DNA from: an uncultured Oscillospiraceae bacterium | GTDB lineage: Bacteria > Bacillota > Clostridia > Oscillospirales > Ruminococcaceae | Length of the DNA stretch: 51,314 bases | Assembly (NCBI GenBank): GCA_910587335.1 | Contig: CAJUMG010000014.1 | Coordinates: 272 to 51,585 of the forward strand | Reading direction: 5' to 3' | Shown: positions 1 to 8,399 of the stretch, in pieces | Layout of the letters: each line of letters starts with the position of its first letter | Numbering within the stretch: position 1 is the first letter of the stretch | Made by a program: the position numbers and the translations under genes | Notes under the pieces: model-generated | Told to the model about the DNA's origin: nothing | The model's input: only the letters and a program-made list of their open reading frames with translations | Databases searched by the model: none

Positions 1-1
1 C

Positions 2-847
2 ATGATTGACCGGCAATACGAAATTGCAGATGCACACACCCACATCTTTCCGGAAAAAATCGCCGAGAAAGCTGCCCACTCGATTGCGGACTTTTATAAG
101 GTGAGCGCTGGCGATGTGGGCACAGTGGATATCCTGCTGCAAAACGGAAAAAAACTGGGCGTCAGCCATTACCTGGTCTGTTCTGTGGCGACCACCCCTA
201 AGCAGGTACCCAGCATCAATCATTTTATTTTGGAAAACTGCGCGGCCCACCCTGAATTTATCGGATTCGGCGCGATTCACCCTCGCATGAGCGAGACCGA
301 AATGATAACCGAAGCGGTGCGAATAAAAGAGCAGGGTCTTCGGGGTATAAAGCTTCACCCGGATATCCAGGACTTTTTACTGGATGACCCACACATGTTT
401 TCCCTCTACCGCATGTGCGGGAAAGAGCTGGATCTTCCGATCCTTTTCCATTGCGGTGATGCTCGTTACGATCGTTCTTCTCCCAAACGTCTTGCCCATG
501 TGCTGGAGCTTTTCCCTGATCTGCCGGTTATCGGCTCCCATTTCGGTGGCTATAGCCAATGGGAAGAAGCCTATTCTATTTTAAAGGACTACAATCAGCT
601 GCACTTTGATACCAGCAGCTCCCTTTGCTTTCTTTCGGACGAAGCGGCTATGCGCATGATCGAAGGATACGGGCCCCACCGGCTGATGTTCGGCACCGAT
701 TATCCTCTTTGGGTTATGGAAAAAGAATTGGATCGCTTTTTCTCTCTCCCTTTGACCGAAGGGCAGCGCCGCCAGATTCTCTTTGGCACCTTTTCTTCTC
801 TGTTTGGCGTTCCGGGAAAAGAAAAAAGCTGCTATCAAGCAGTTTAA
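2..847 (+). CDS. Amidohydrolase-family metal-dependent hydrolase
   Basis: A 281-residue TIM-barrel hydrolase of the amidohydrolase-2 (PF04909) type. The first metal-binding motif is DAHTHIF near residue 11. Further family landmarks are GIKLHPD near residue 118, ILFHCGD near 147, VIGSHFGG near 176 and a late LMFGTDYP near 229, which holds the usual C-terminal aspartate ligand. Members hydrolyse or decarboxylate small cyclic or acyl substrates; the substrate cannot be read from the sequence. The ATG sits at the second base of the window, so the ribosome site and any in-frame extension lie outside. The motif is at the normal distance from this ATG, so the start is probably right. No downstream partner is close: 150 bases separate it from the ABC operon. 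Confidence 0.85.
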   Translation: MIDRQYEIADAHTHIFPEKIAEKAAHSIADFYKVSAGDVGTVDILLQNGKKLGVSHYLVCSVATTPKQVPSINHFILENCAAHPEFIGFGAIHPRMSETEMITEAVRIKEQGLRGIKLHPDIQDFLLDDPHMFSLYRMCGKELDLPILFHCGDARYDRSSPKRLAHVLELFPDLPVIGSHFGGYSQWEEAYSILKDYNQLHFDTSSSLCFLSDEAAMRMIEGYGPHRLMFGTDYPLWVMEKELDRFFSLPLTEGQRRQILFGTFSSLFGVPGKEKSCYQAV

Positions 848-997
848 AACAGAAAAACGCAAAAAAATCTGCGGAATCGTTATATTTTTCTGGTTCTATT
901 TATGATTTGGACATATTTTTCTTTTATTATCATTTATGTCAGCGCGCTTTTTTAAAGCGCCGCCCGTGCGCGGGTTCGAATTTAGGAGGTATTACAC

Positions 998-2059
998 ATG
1001 CTAGAGGTCAAAAACCTCGTCAAGCGGTATGGCAACAAGTATGCCGTCAATGACATCAGCTTTACTGTCAAGCAAGGAGAAATCCTTGGTTTCCTGGGGC
1101 CGAACGGCGCGGGAAAATCCACAACCATGAACATCATCACCGGCTATCTCTCCAGCACCGAGGGAACCGTCACGATTGATGGACATGAGATTTTAGAGGA
1201 TCCTATTGCCGCCAAATCCCACATCGGCTATCTTCCCGAGCAGCCACCGCTGTACATGGACATGACGGTAAAAGAGTATCTCAACTTCATGTACGAATTA
1301 AAAAAGGTCAAATTTCCCCGGCAAAAGCATATCGAGGAAATCTGCAAAACGGTTAAAATCGACCATGTCTATACCCGCCTGATCCGCAACCTTTCTAAAG
1401 GATACAAACAGCGTGTCGGCGTGGCGCAGGCTTTGCTTGGCAGCCCGGAGCTTTTGATCCTCGACGAACCGACCGTAGGCTTAGACCCCAAGCAGATTAT
1501 TGAGATCCGCAACCTGATTAAGGAGCTGGGCAAAAACCATACGGTCATTCTCTCCTCCCATATTTTGCCAGAGGTGCAGGCCATCTGCGAACGGGTCATT
1601 GTCATTAACGACGGCAAGATTATCGCCGACGATACGCCGGATCATCTGGCCCGCTCTATGAGCAGCGAAACCGGACTGGCCGTGCGGCTGGAAGGTCCTG
1701 TTACCGACGTGAACAACGCGCTTCGCGCGCTGCCAAAGGTTCACTCCTGCAATCCGCTGGGCGAGAGGGAAAAGGGCGTCTTTGAATATCTGGTGGAGCC
1801 GGAGGAAAACGCTGATATCCGCCGGGATATTTTCCGATTGGCAGCGGATAAAAATTGGCCGATTCTCTCGATGAAATCCACCGAAATGACGCTGGAGGAA
1901 ATCTTCCTGAAGCTGACCTCCGGCGAGTATACCGCGCCGGTGAAGGAAGCTGTCCCATCCGCCGCCGGAGATAAGAAAAAACAAAAGGGTAAAAAGGGAG
2001 CGGCGCCGGAGCCGGACATGCCTTCTCCCCAAAACAATCAGGAAGGAAGTGAAGAATAA
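998..2059 (+). CDS. ABC transporter ATP-binding protein, GldA-like
   Basis: A 353-residue cytoplasmic ATPase subunit. Walker A is GPNGAGKST near residue 34, the signature is LSKGYKQR near 134, Walker B is LLILDEPTVGLD near 154, and the switch histidine is in ILSSHIL. After residue 230 comes the accessory C-terminal domain typical of GldA/DUF4162 exporters, then a Lys/Pro/Gly-rich tail. The start has a strong site, AGGAGGT at 984-990, seven bases upstream of ATG. It heads a four-gene operon with an ABC-2 permease (TAATG overlap at 2059), a GldG-like protein and a DUF4340 protein. In Bacteroidetes such proteins serve gliding, but this architecture is also widespread in Firmicutes, where the substrate is unknown. 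A surface or lipid-linked cargo is inference. Confidence 0.9.
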   Translation: MLEVKNLVKRYGNKYAVNDISFTVKQGEILGFLGPNGAGKSTTMNIITGYLSSTEGTVTIDGHEILEDPIAAKSHIGYLPEQPPLYMDMTVKEYLNFMYELKKVKFPRQKHIEEICKTVKIDHVYTRLIRNLSKGYKQRVGVAQALLGSPELLILDEPTVGLDPKQIIEIRNLIKELGKNHTVILSSHILPEVQAICERVIVINDGKIIADDTPDHLARSMSSETGLAVRLEGPVTDVNNALRALPKVHSCNPLGEREKGVFEYLVEPEENADIRRDIFRLAADKNWPILSMKSTEMTLEEIFLKLTSGEYTAPVKEAVPSAAGDKKKQKGKKGAAPEPDMPSPQNNQEGSEE

Positions 2060-2763
2060 TGTCGGCTATATTTAAACGGGAATTTAGCGCCTATTTCTCC
2101 TCCCCGATTGGGTATGTGTTTATCGCCATGTTTTATTGTCTGTCCGGCTTTTTCTTCTTTTTGGACAACCTGGCGGTAGGCTCCGCCGAGCTGCGGTACG
2201 TTTATTCCATGCTTTTTACCTGTTCGGCTCTGCTCATGCCGATTCTGACCATGCGTATGCTCAGCGAGGACAAGCGCCAGAAAACCGATCAGGTTCTTTT
2301 AACCGCGCCGATCGGACTGTTCGGGCTGTTGATGGGCAAATTTTTGGCGGCGCTTTTGGTGTATGTTATCGCCATCTCGATTACGCTGGTCTACGCGCTG
2401 GTGCTGTCCGTCTTTGTTTCCTTTAACTGGGCCGTTATCATCAGCAGCTATTTTGGCATTCTTCTTTTGGGCGCCTCGCTGATTGCGGTAGGTATGTTTA
2501 TTTCATCCCTTACCGAAAGTCAGCTGGTTGCGGCAATCGTCTCGATCGTCATCGATGTGGCGCTGCTTTTGGTCGATTCCCTGGCGACTCTTATGCCGAC
2601 CGCCTCCTTGCAGAATCTGGTCAAGGGCCTGTCCATGGCGGACCATTACGGTAACTTTACCATGGGTATACTTGATTTTGCCGACGCTTTCTTCTTTTTA
2701 AGCATCATCGCGCTGTTCATCTTCCTGACCAGCCGGGTCCTTGAAAAAAGAAGATGGGGTTAA
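2059..2763 (+). CDS. ABC-2 type permease, GldF-like
   Basis: A 234-residue integral membrane protein with six hydrophobic segments spread over its length. The N-terminal half carries the ABC-2 permease signature: an AIFKREFSAYFSSP start that lies flat before the first span, and TMRMLSEDKRQKTDQVLLTAP near residue 75. The latter is the conserved cytoplasmic loop that contacts the ATPase. It shares one base with the stop codon of the ATPase gene, which indicates translational coupling. The 15-base gap to the GldG-like gene contains its ribosome site (AGGAGG). It presumably forms the export channel with the preceding ATPase. Confidence 0.9.
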   Translation: MSAIFKREFSAYFSSPIGYVFIAMFYCLSGFFFFLDNLAVGSAELRYVYSMLFTCSALLMPILTMRMLSEDKRQKTDQVLLTAPIGLFGLLMGKFLAALLVYVIAISITLVYALVLSVFVSFNWAVIISSYFGILLLGASLIAVGMFISSLTESQLVAAIVSIVIDVALLLVDSLATLMPTASLQNLVKGLSMADHYGNFTMGILDFADAFFFLSIIALFIFLTSRVLEKRRWG

Positions 2764-2778
2764 TAGGAGGAAAAGACC

Positions 2779-4245
2779 ATGCTATCAAATATTTTAAAAA
2801 ACCGCCGGTTCCGCATGGGCGGCTTTGCCACGGTGTTAACGGTGATTTTCATCGCCGTACTGATTATTCTCAATATGATCGTGTCGGCTGTTTCCGAACG
2901 CTATCCAATTCAGCTGGATTTAACCACCGGCAAGATCTATGGGCTGAGCGATGAAACCATTGAATACCTAAAGACGGTGGAAAAGGACGTGAATATGTAT
3001 GTCCTTTCCACCGAGGATGCTTTTGGCACCCCCAATGAATATTATCTTCAGGCCTGCGAGACGATGAAGAAATTCCCCCAATACAATTCGAAGATCAAAC
3101 TGCAATTTATCGACCTGGCCAAGGACCCCGCTTTTGAGTCCAAATATTCCTCCTATTCTATGGGTACGCGGGATATTCTTCTGGAATGCGGCAACAAGGT
3201 GCAGGTGGTCAAAACCAGCGATCTGTTCAATCTGGAAAACGACTCCAGCACCGGCTACACCTACATCAAATCTTCCCGGACCGATGAGGCGATTACCTCG
3301 GCGATTATGAACGTAACCTCTGATTACACGCCAAAGGTCACGATTTTAAGCGCCCATTCCTCCTTCGACGCCAGCGCTTTCTCCTCTTTGCTGGCCCAGA
3401 ATAACTTTGAAACGGTATCTCAGGATCTTTTGATGGACGAAATCGACCCGGAAGCGGTTGTCGCCGTGCTGTTTGCCCCCAGCGAGGATTTGGACGAAGC
3501 GCAGCTCAAAAAGCTGGACGCGTTTTTGGATAACGACGGCCAGAAGGGCAAGACCCTTTTGTACTTCGCCGCCGCGAACCAACCAAAATTGCCGAATCTG
3601 GAAGCGTTTTTGAGCGAATGGGGCATCGTGATCGAGGATTCGACCATTCTGGAAACCAATTATAACCGTATCTATAACTACAGTCCCTACTACAGCATTG
3701 TAGATTTTGTCAACACCGAGATTTATCCGGATACTTCCGCCTATCTGCTGATGCCGAACGCCCGGGTTATGGACGCCGCTTATACCGAACGGGACAGCCG
3801 GGTGGTAGAGGTGCTGTTAAAATTCGGCTCCACCGCCAAGGCGATTCCCAATGACGCTGGCGAGGACTTTGATTTGAACAGTGCGGAAACCTATGCTTTC
3901 CCCGCCCTTATTAAATCCACTCTCCAGAAATCCTCCGGCAACGCCAATGCCACCGGAAGCGCTCTGCTGGAATCCCACGTTGTGGTGGCTTCCTCCGCAA
4001 TGAGCTGCGAATCCAGCCTTCTTTCCGGTAACACCTTTGTCAATGGCAAATATTATCTGGCGCTTTTAAATAGCCTGCTTGGCCGTGAAGCCACCTTCTC
4101 TGTCACCGCCAAAACGCTGGATACCACCACCCTGACCATGACAAATTTCCAGATTCTTTCCATCGGCGCTTTCTTTGCGATCATTCTTCCTCTGGCGCTG
4201 TTGGTCATTGGTATTGTCGTATGGCTGCGCCGGCGGCATAAATAA
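2779..4245 (+). CDS. GldG-family ABC transporter auxiliary protein
   Basis: A 488-residue protein anchored at both ends. An N-terminal span lies at about residues 14-38 (VLTVIFIAVLIILNMIV) and a C-terminal span of about 20 residues is followed by a basic WLRRRHK tail. Between them is a large extracytoplasmic region matching the ABC-type auxiliary domain (PF09822 family), beginning with YPIQLDLTTGKIYGLSDET, a hallmark of GldG. It sits third in the ABC operon with AGGAGG at 2766-2771. The family is thought to work with GldA/GldF, but its molecular role is unknown. It probably engages cargo on the outer face; this is inference. Confidence 0.88.
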   Translation: MLSNILKNRRFRMGGFATVLTVIFIAVLIILNMIVSAVSERYPIQLDLTTGKIYGLSDETIEYLKTVEKDVNMYVLSTEDAFGTPNEYYLQACETMKKFPQYNSKIKLQFIDLAKDPAFESKYSSYSMGTRDILLECGNKVQVVKTSDLFNLENDSSTGYTYIKSSRTDEAITSAIMNVTSDYTPKVTILSAHSSFDASAFSSLLAQNNFETVSQDLLMDEIDPEAVVAVLFAPSEDLDEAQLKKLDAFLDNDGQKGKTLLYFAAANQPKLPNLEAFLSEWGIVIEDSTILETNYNRIYNYSPYYSIVDFVNTEIYPDTSAYLLMPNARVMDAAYTERDSRVVEVLLKFGSTAKAIPNDAGEDFDLNSAETYAFPALIKSTLQKSSGNANATGSALLESHVVVASSAMSCESSLLSGNTFVNGKYYLALLNSLLGREATFSVTAKTLDTTTLTMTNFQILSIGAFFAIILPLALLVIGIVVWLRRRHK

Positions 4246-4357
4246 AAATATTTTCCGGCTTTTTAGGGGTCGGCGGCAAAAGTTCAAAGGGATCGATGGC
4301 GGACTTTCTGCCGCCGGCCCTCACCTTTTAATCGAAATCAGAAATGGAGAGCCTGCT

Positions 4358-5773
4358 ATGTCCAAACGTACCAAAACTTTATTGATCGCCTTGCTTGTGC
4401 TGGCGCTGTTGGTTGGCCTGTTTTTCGCCGTTAAACTTCTCATGCCGCCGGAGGAGGCGCCCTCTTCTTCGGAAGCTGGCAGCACCTCTGTCAAGCTGAT
4501 CTCTCTGTCCTCTGAGGAGCTGGCCTCGGTTCAGGTCACCCGCGCCGATGGCGGCTATATCCTGCGGACCAAAAACGACGAGGCCTCTGTCGACGGGCTG
4601 GAGGGTCTGCCGCTGGACGCTGACAGAACCAAATCGGTTATCTCCCAGGCGACCTCTATGACCGCAAAGGAAATGGTGGACGAAAATCCCTCTAATCTCG
4701 GTCTGTATGGCCTGGATAAGCCAAGCTATTCCCTGACTGTCACAAAAACCGACGGCAGCTCCTTTACCCTTGAATTCGGCTTGGAGTCCTCCGCCTCTTA
4801 CGGCACCTATGTAAAGCTGTCCGACTCTAAGGAAGTATATGTGGTCTACACCAGCGACCTTACCAGCTTTGCCTACAGCACAGAGGATTTTGTCTCCAAA
4901 AAAATCATCCCGGAGCTTTCGGCCAACGCGGACTTTGAACGCATTTCCTTCAGCGGCACAAATTATCCGGAGCCTTTGGTCATTGAAAAGTATGACTTTG
5001 ACGGCGATCATGACGCCACCTATTCTTATTTCTCCTATGCCATCACCTCGCCGTCCTTAAAGCCGGTGGATACCGAATCTATCTTCGCTTATGTGGACAA
5101 AATTCTGGAAACCTCCGCCAATACCGTCCTGACCGGGAATTACAGCGAAGAGGAACTGGCTCAGTATGGCTTAGATGAACCGGATGCCCGGATCGAGGTG
5201 ACCTTCTCCGAAGAGTTTGAGGAAAATACCGTCTTCACCTTCCTCCTTTCTTTCCAGGATGACACGGTTTACGCCATCTGCAACGATGTGCCGATTATCT
5301 ACACCCTGTCCGAAGCGGATTGGATGTCCTTGCAATACAAGGATACGGTTCACGGGCTTTTCCTGCTGCCTAGCATCTACGACGTCTCTCGGGCAACTGT
5401 GCAGACCGGCGGAAAAAGCTATGTGTTCGAGGTTTCCGGCGAGGAGAGCGAAAATATCACCTATAATGGCGCTGCCATTGATAAAACCGCCTTTTCCAAG
5501 TTCTATCAGCTGCTGATCGGCGCTTCGAACGACGGCAACTATGTCCCGGGCACCCAGCCGGAGGGCGAACCGCTTCTGACCATCACCTTCGACTATCGAA
5601 ACGACAGTCAGTCCGATACGCTTCAGTTCTATGATGCCGGGGTTCGGAAACTGTATGTGGCTGTAAACGGGGAAATTGAGTTTACCATGATGTCCTCCTA
5701 TCTGGAAAAGGTTCAAAAGGCCTGCGAGCAGATCATCAATGGCGAAACACCCGACCCAGACTGGAAAGTTTAA
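4358..5773 (+). CDS. DUF4340 domain membrane-anchored protein
   Basis: A 471-residue protein with one N-terminal membrane segment (residues 7-27, LLIALLVLALLVGLFFAVKLL) and a long extracytoplasmic region of repeated beta-rich modules typical of DUF4340. The open frame extends upstream to 4175, but that would overlap the GldG-like gene. The ATG at 4358 has a GGAGA site nine bases upstream and is followed directly by a signal-anchor, so it is preferred. Family members almost always sit beside GldG-like genes, as here, and are presumed accessory subunits of the same exporter. A strong intrinsic terminator follows at once, so the operon ends here. No catalytic motif is visible. Confidence 0.85.
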   Translation: MSKRTKTLLIALLVLALLVGLFFAVKLLMPPEEAPSSSEAGSTSVKLISLSSEELASVQVTRADGGYILRTKNDEASVDGLEGLPLDADRTKSVISQATSMTAKEMVDENPSNLGLYGLDKPSYSLTVTKTDGSSFTLEFGLESSASYGTYVKLSDSKEVYVVYTSDLTSFAYSTEDFVSKKIIPELSANADFERISFSGTNYPEPLVIEKYDFDGDHDATYSYFSYAITSPSLKPVDTESIFAYVDKILETSANTVLTGNYSEEELAQYGLDEPDARIEVTFSEEFEENTVFTFLLSFQDDTVYAICNDVPIIYTLSEADWMSLQYKDTVHGLFLLPSIYDVSRATVQTGGKSYVFEVSGEESENITYNGAAIDKTAFSKFYQLLIGASNDGNYVPGTQPEGEPLLTITFDYRNDSQSDTLQFYDAGVRKLYVAVNGEIEFTMMSSYLEKVQKACEQIINGETPDPDWKV

Positions 5774-5780
5774 GCAGATC

Positions 5781-5812
5781 AAAAAAAGACGCCCTCGAGG
5801 GCGTCTTTTTTT
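5781..5812 (+). terminator. Intrinsic terminator of the ABC exporter operon
   Basis: Perfect hairpin GACGCCC-TCGA-GGGCGTC flanked by seven A and seven T, eight bases after the DUF4340 stop codon. The A and T tracts make it work in either direction. Confidence 0.9.
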
Positions 5813-5963
5813 GCAGTCTAAAAATTTTTTCTAAGCGACCGGATTCGTGGAATTTCCCCCTCCCTTTTTTCATATGATAAAGAATGGCTGTCTTGCGGCT
5901 GCTTTTCCGGCGCTTCCACCGACTGGTGGCGCACGGACGCCCGCTAGACGCAGGTGTGTACAG

Positions 5964-6005
5964 GGGACTGTTCTCTCCTTTTTGTCAAAGGGAGAAAACA
6001 GTCCC
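5964..6005. repeat. Inverted repeat upstream of a small gene
   Basis: A 15-base arm at 5964-5978 (GGGACTGTTCTCTCC) pairs with 5991-6005 with one mismatch, leaving a 12-base loop. There is no T tract after it, so it is not a normal terminator. It could be a REP-like palindrome or an mRNA leader structure for the gene at 6058. The rest of 5813-6057 shows nothing recognisable. Confidence 0.5.
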
Positions 6006-6057
6006 TTAACGCCTGAAAGCTTCAAACATAAAATAAAGAGAAGAAGGAGGGGATTGT

Positions 6058-6192
6058 GTGAATTACGACCCTGTTTTGCAGGAAGATACAAAAATCCCGG
6101 AACCCTTGAAGCCCTCCTGGTTTCAGGTCGCCGGCGATGTAGACGATTTTATTTTCTACTATGAAACAGAAAAACCGTGTAGCCAGCGGTAA
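6058..6192 (+). CDS. Small conserved-looking protein, 44 residues
   Basis: A short frame beginning with GTG. The site AGGAGG at 6045-6050 is seven bases upstream, which is ideal. The product is acidic with a Pro/Trp-rich centre (EPLKPSWFQVAGDVDDFIFY) and ends KPCSQR. It has no membrane segment or signal peptide. An overlapping frame at 5847-6164 in another phase has no ribosome site and a basic, low-complexity translation, so it was not chosen. A terminator follows 15 bases after the stop. I do not recognise the family; the strong initiation site and compact transcription unit are the evidence for reality. Confidence 0.55.
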   Translation: MNYDPVLQEDTKIPEPLKPSWFQVAGDVDDFIFYYETEKPCSQR

Positions 6193-6206
6193 AACAAAAG
6201 AATCAG

Positions 6207-6249
6207 ACAAAAACAGCCCGGCTGGATTCGTCCATCGGGCTGTTTTTCT
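6207..6249. terminator. Bidirectional terminator between convergent genes
   Basis: Stem AACAGCCCG / CGGGCTGTT with a 15-base loop, A-rich on the left and TTTTTCT on the right. It can end the small gene on the plus strand and the TtcA-like gene on the minus strand. Confidence 0.8.
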
Positions 6250-6257
6250 ATTTTGTC

Positions 6258-6968
6258 TCACCAGCCGGAGATCTGCCCCCGTTTCATGGCGCCAAACAGC
6301 CGCTGGGTAATGCCCTTGTGCTCCTTTTCCATCTGCCGCAGCCAGTTTTTGGTCCATTCCCGCTGGGTTGACCCATCCACCGGACATTGGCTTTTGACCA
6401 CCGGGTATTCCGCCTTTCGCACCGCCGAGGCGATCTCCCGCTCCGGCGCGAAAATAAGCGGCCGGATCATGGTCAGATCCTTGCGGGAAAGGTAGGTCAC
6501 CGGCGAAAAGCAGCCGATCCGCCCCTCCTGAAACAAATTCATCACAAAGGTTTCCACCGCATCGTCATAATGGTGCCCCAGGGCAATTTTGCCGCAGCCA
6601 AAGCCCTTCGCCGCGTCGTGCAAAGCGCCCCGGCGCATGCGGGCGCACAGGCTGCACGGGTTGGACTCTTCCCTGGCCTCGAAAACAATCGGACCAATTT
6701 CCGTTTCCAGCACATGGTATTCCATCCTCCAATCCGCGCAGAGCCGCCCAATGGGACTGTAATCCGTCCGCTGCCCATTCCATCCGGGATCCAGCGTAAT
6801 CCCCACCAGCTCAAACGAGATCCCGATAAACCTTCGCAAACCCGCAAGTCCCGCTGCCAGCGCCAAGGAATCCTTGCCGCCGCTGATTCCAACCGCGATC
6901 CGGTCCCCCGGCTCGATCATCCCATATTCCTGTATCGCCTTTCGCATGTATCCCATGATTCTTTGCAT
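6258..6968 (-). CDS. tRNA 2-thiocytidine synthetase TtcA-family protein
   Basis: A 236-residue PP-loop ATPase. The ATP pyrophosphatase motif is GISGGKDSLAL near residue 28. The Cys pair NPCSLCARMRRG near 100 and a third cysteine at SQCPVDGS near 198 match the three Cys ligands of the TtcA iron-sulfur cluster. GHHYDDAVET near 129 is also family-typical. TtcA thiolates cytidine 32 of certain tRNAs, using an adenylated intermediate and an [Fe-S] cluster. It is shorter than E. coli TtcA (about 311 residues), as usual for Firmicute members, which may modify other positions. It has its own promoter at 7036-7064 and stands alone, convergent with the small gene. Confidence 0.85.
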   Translation of the reverse strand: MQRIMGYMRKAIQEYGMIEPGDRIAVGISGGKDSLALAAGLAGLRRFIGISFELVGITLDPGWNGQRTDYSPIGRLCADWRMEYHVLETEIGPIVFEAREESNPCSLCARMRRGALHDAAKGFGCGKIALGHHYDDAVETFVMNLFQEGRIGCFSPVTYLSRKDLTMIRPLIFAPEREIASAVRKAEYPVVKSQCPVDGSTQREWTKNWLRQMEKEHKGITQRLFGAMKRGQISGW

Positions 6969-7035
6969 ACTATCCCCGCCTCGCCTAGTCTACGGCCAAA
7001 ATCAACCCGCTCTTTTTCCTGTTTGTTCTTAGACT

Positions 7036-7064
7036 ATCATACTTTTTTCTCTCTAAAATAGCAA
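7036..7064 (-). promoter_or_regulatory. Promoter of the ttcA-like gene
   Basis: On the minus strand TTGCTA (7059-7064) and TATGAT (7036-7041) are 17 bases apart, about 70 bases upstream of the start codon. Confidence 0.55.
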
Positions 7065-7093
7065 TGGAAAAAATAAAAATCACCTGCGAGAAA

Positions 7094-7134
7094 ACAAGAG
7101 ATCAGAAGAGATTAAGAGAGATAAAGAGAGATTG
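7094..7134. repeat. Imperfect GAGAT tandem repeat
   Basis: Four to five degenerate 9-11 base units of the form AAGAGAGAT(T/A) in tandem, in the 330-base spacer between the divergent ttcA-like and rplM promoters. It is purine-only on the plus strand for most of its length. No protein-coding signal overlaps it. Confidence 0.6.
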
Positions 7135-7166
7135 TAGAAACTAAATTAAATTTTTCCGAAAAAAGG

Positions 7167-7195
7167 TTGACAATCCCCTTTTCTGCTACTATAAT
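7167..7195 (+). promoter_or_regulatory. Promoter of the rplM-rpsI operon
   Basis: A consensus housekeeping promoter: TTGACA (7167-7172) and TATAAT (7190-7195) with a 17-base spacer. Transcription should begin near 7202, giving a leader of about 97 bases. Confidence 0.85.
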
Positions 7196-7201
7196 GATAC
7201 T

Positions 7202-7290
7202 TGCTGCAATTGGCCGGCTGGCCTTTTGGCGGCAAAAAACAGTAGTTTGTGTGATCTGAAACATAAATGAAGCTATAAGAACACAGGAGG
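7202..7290 (+). promoter_or_regulatory. Possible L13 autoregulatory mRNA leader
   Basis: The leader begins with a GC-rich foldable part, GGCCGGCTGGCC near 7213, then an AT-rich stretch before the AGGAGGG ribosome site. Ribosomal protein L13 leaders that repress their own operon are known in Firmicutes (Rfam L13_leader). I could not match the consensus by eye, so this rests on position and the GC-rich element. Confidence 0.3.
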
Positions 7291-7298
7291 GAAACATT

Positions 7299-7727
7299 AT
7301 GTCGACCACTATGCCGAAGGCCGGCGAGATGACTCGTAAATGGTACATTCTCGACGCGGCTGACAAACCTCTCGGCCGTACCGCCACTGTTGCCGCTCAT
7401 ATCCTGCGCGGCAAGCACAAAGTAAATTTTGCCCCCCATGCCGACTGCGGTGATCATGTTATCATCATCAATGCGGAAAAAGCGGTTTTGACCGGCAAAA
7501 AACTTGAGCAGAAGTACTACCGCCATCATTCCGGCTGGGTAGGCGGCCTCAAAGAGGTCCAGTACGCCAAATTGATGAGCGAAAATCCGGAAAAGGCAAT
7601 GCTGCTGGCCGTTAAAGGTATGCTGCCAGGAAACAGCATCGGCCGTTCTGCGCTGACTCGGTGCCGCGTATTCCGTGGTACTGAACACACCCATGCGGCC
7701 CAGAAACCGGAAAACTGGACTTTATAA
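7299..7727 (+). CDS. rplM: 50S ribosomal protein L13
   Basis: A 142-residue protein of standard L13 length. It opens with the family landmark RKWYILDAADKPLGRTA near residue 13 and continues with ILRGKHKVNFAPHADCGDHV and the GMLPGNSIGR segment near 107. It is an early-assembling large-subunit protein. The start has a strong AGGAGGG site eight bases upstream. It is followed 21 bases later by rpsI, the universal bacterial L13-S9 pair. The operon has a consensus promoter at 7167-7195. Confidence 0.98.
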   Translation: MSTTMPKAGEMTRKWYILDAADKPLGRTATVAAHILRGKHKVNFAPHADCGDHVIIINAEKAVLTGKKLEQKYYRHHSGWVGGLKEVQYAKLMSENPEKAMLLAVKGMLPGNSIGRSALTRCRVFRGTEHTHAAQKPENWTL

Positions 7728-7748
7728 TTAACGGGAGGAGGCAAAATT

Positions 7749-8153
7749 ATGTACGATTCGAAACCTTATTTCTATGGTACAGGCAGAAGAAAACATTCTG
7801 TCGCCCGTGTTCGCGTATATGCCAACGGAACCGGTTCTATCAAAATCAACGGTCGGGATATTGACGATTATTTTGGTCTGGAAACCCTGAAATTGATTGT
7901 CCGCCAGCCTATGGAGCTAACCGACACTCTGGGCCGTTTTGACATCGAGTGCAATGTGGCCGGCGGCGGTATCTCCGGTCAGGCCGGCGCCATCCGCCAT
8001 GGTCTGTCCAGAGCGCTTTTGCAGGTCAATGAAGAGGCATACCGTCCTGTACTCAAAAAGGCGGGCTTCCTGACCCGTGATCCTCGTATGAAAGAGCGTA
8101 AGAAGTACGGACTCAAAGCGGCCCGGCGGGCTCCCCAGTTCTCCAAGAGATAG
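7749..8153 (+). CDS. rpsI: 30S ribosomal protein S9
   Basis: A 134-residue S9 with the family landmarks YGTGRRKHSVARVRV near residue 10, the GGGISGQAGAIRHGLSRAL loop near 76, and the conserved C-terminal KYGLKAARRAPQFSKR. The basic tail reaches the P-site tRNA in the small subunit. GGGAGGAGG lies just before the ATG. It is cotranscribed with rplM and ends at a terminator about 90 bases downstream. Confidence 0.98.
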   Translation: MYDSKPYFYGTGRRKHSVARVRVYANGTGSIKINGRDIDDYFGLETLKLIVRQPMELTDTLGRFDIECNVAGGGISGQAGAIRHGLSRALLQVNEEAYRPVLKKAGFLTRDPRMKERKKYGLKAARRAPQFSKR

Positions 8154-8240
8154 TTTTTGGGAGATCGTTGCTTCTTTGCTGTTTTCATCTGTAGAGTCGT
8201 TTTTTCTGACGGCAGCAAAAAAATCTGTATAAAGAATAAA

Positions 8241-8277
8241 AAGAGCAGTCTTTTGCGAAAAAGGCTGTTCTTTTTTT
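8241..8277 (+). terminator. Terminator of rplM-rpsI
   Basis: Stem AGAGCAGTC / GGCTGTTCT with a loop of about ten bases, followed by seven T. Confidence 0.85.
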
Positions 8278-8345
8278 ACCTTTTCTTTGGACGTTAAGAA
8301 AAATGCAGCCGCGAACGCCATCCTGCCATTCCAGCAAACTCCATC

Positions 8346-8374
8346 TGGATTTCATCGGAAAACTGCTGTATAAT
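8346..8374 (+). promoter_or_regulatory. Likely promoter of the phosphoesterase gene
   Basis: A perfect TATAAT at 8369-8374, 26 bases before the ATG, with the weak -35 TGGATT at 8346-8351, 17 bases upstream. The leader would be only about 18 bases. Confidence 0.5.
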
Positions 8375-8399
8375 AGACCCGAAAAAGGAGGATATAAGG

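Noticed and set aside
966..985. GGTTCGAAT resembling a tRNA T-loop before the ABC operon
   Set aside because: No paired T-stem, anticodon arm or acceptor stem could be built around it.
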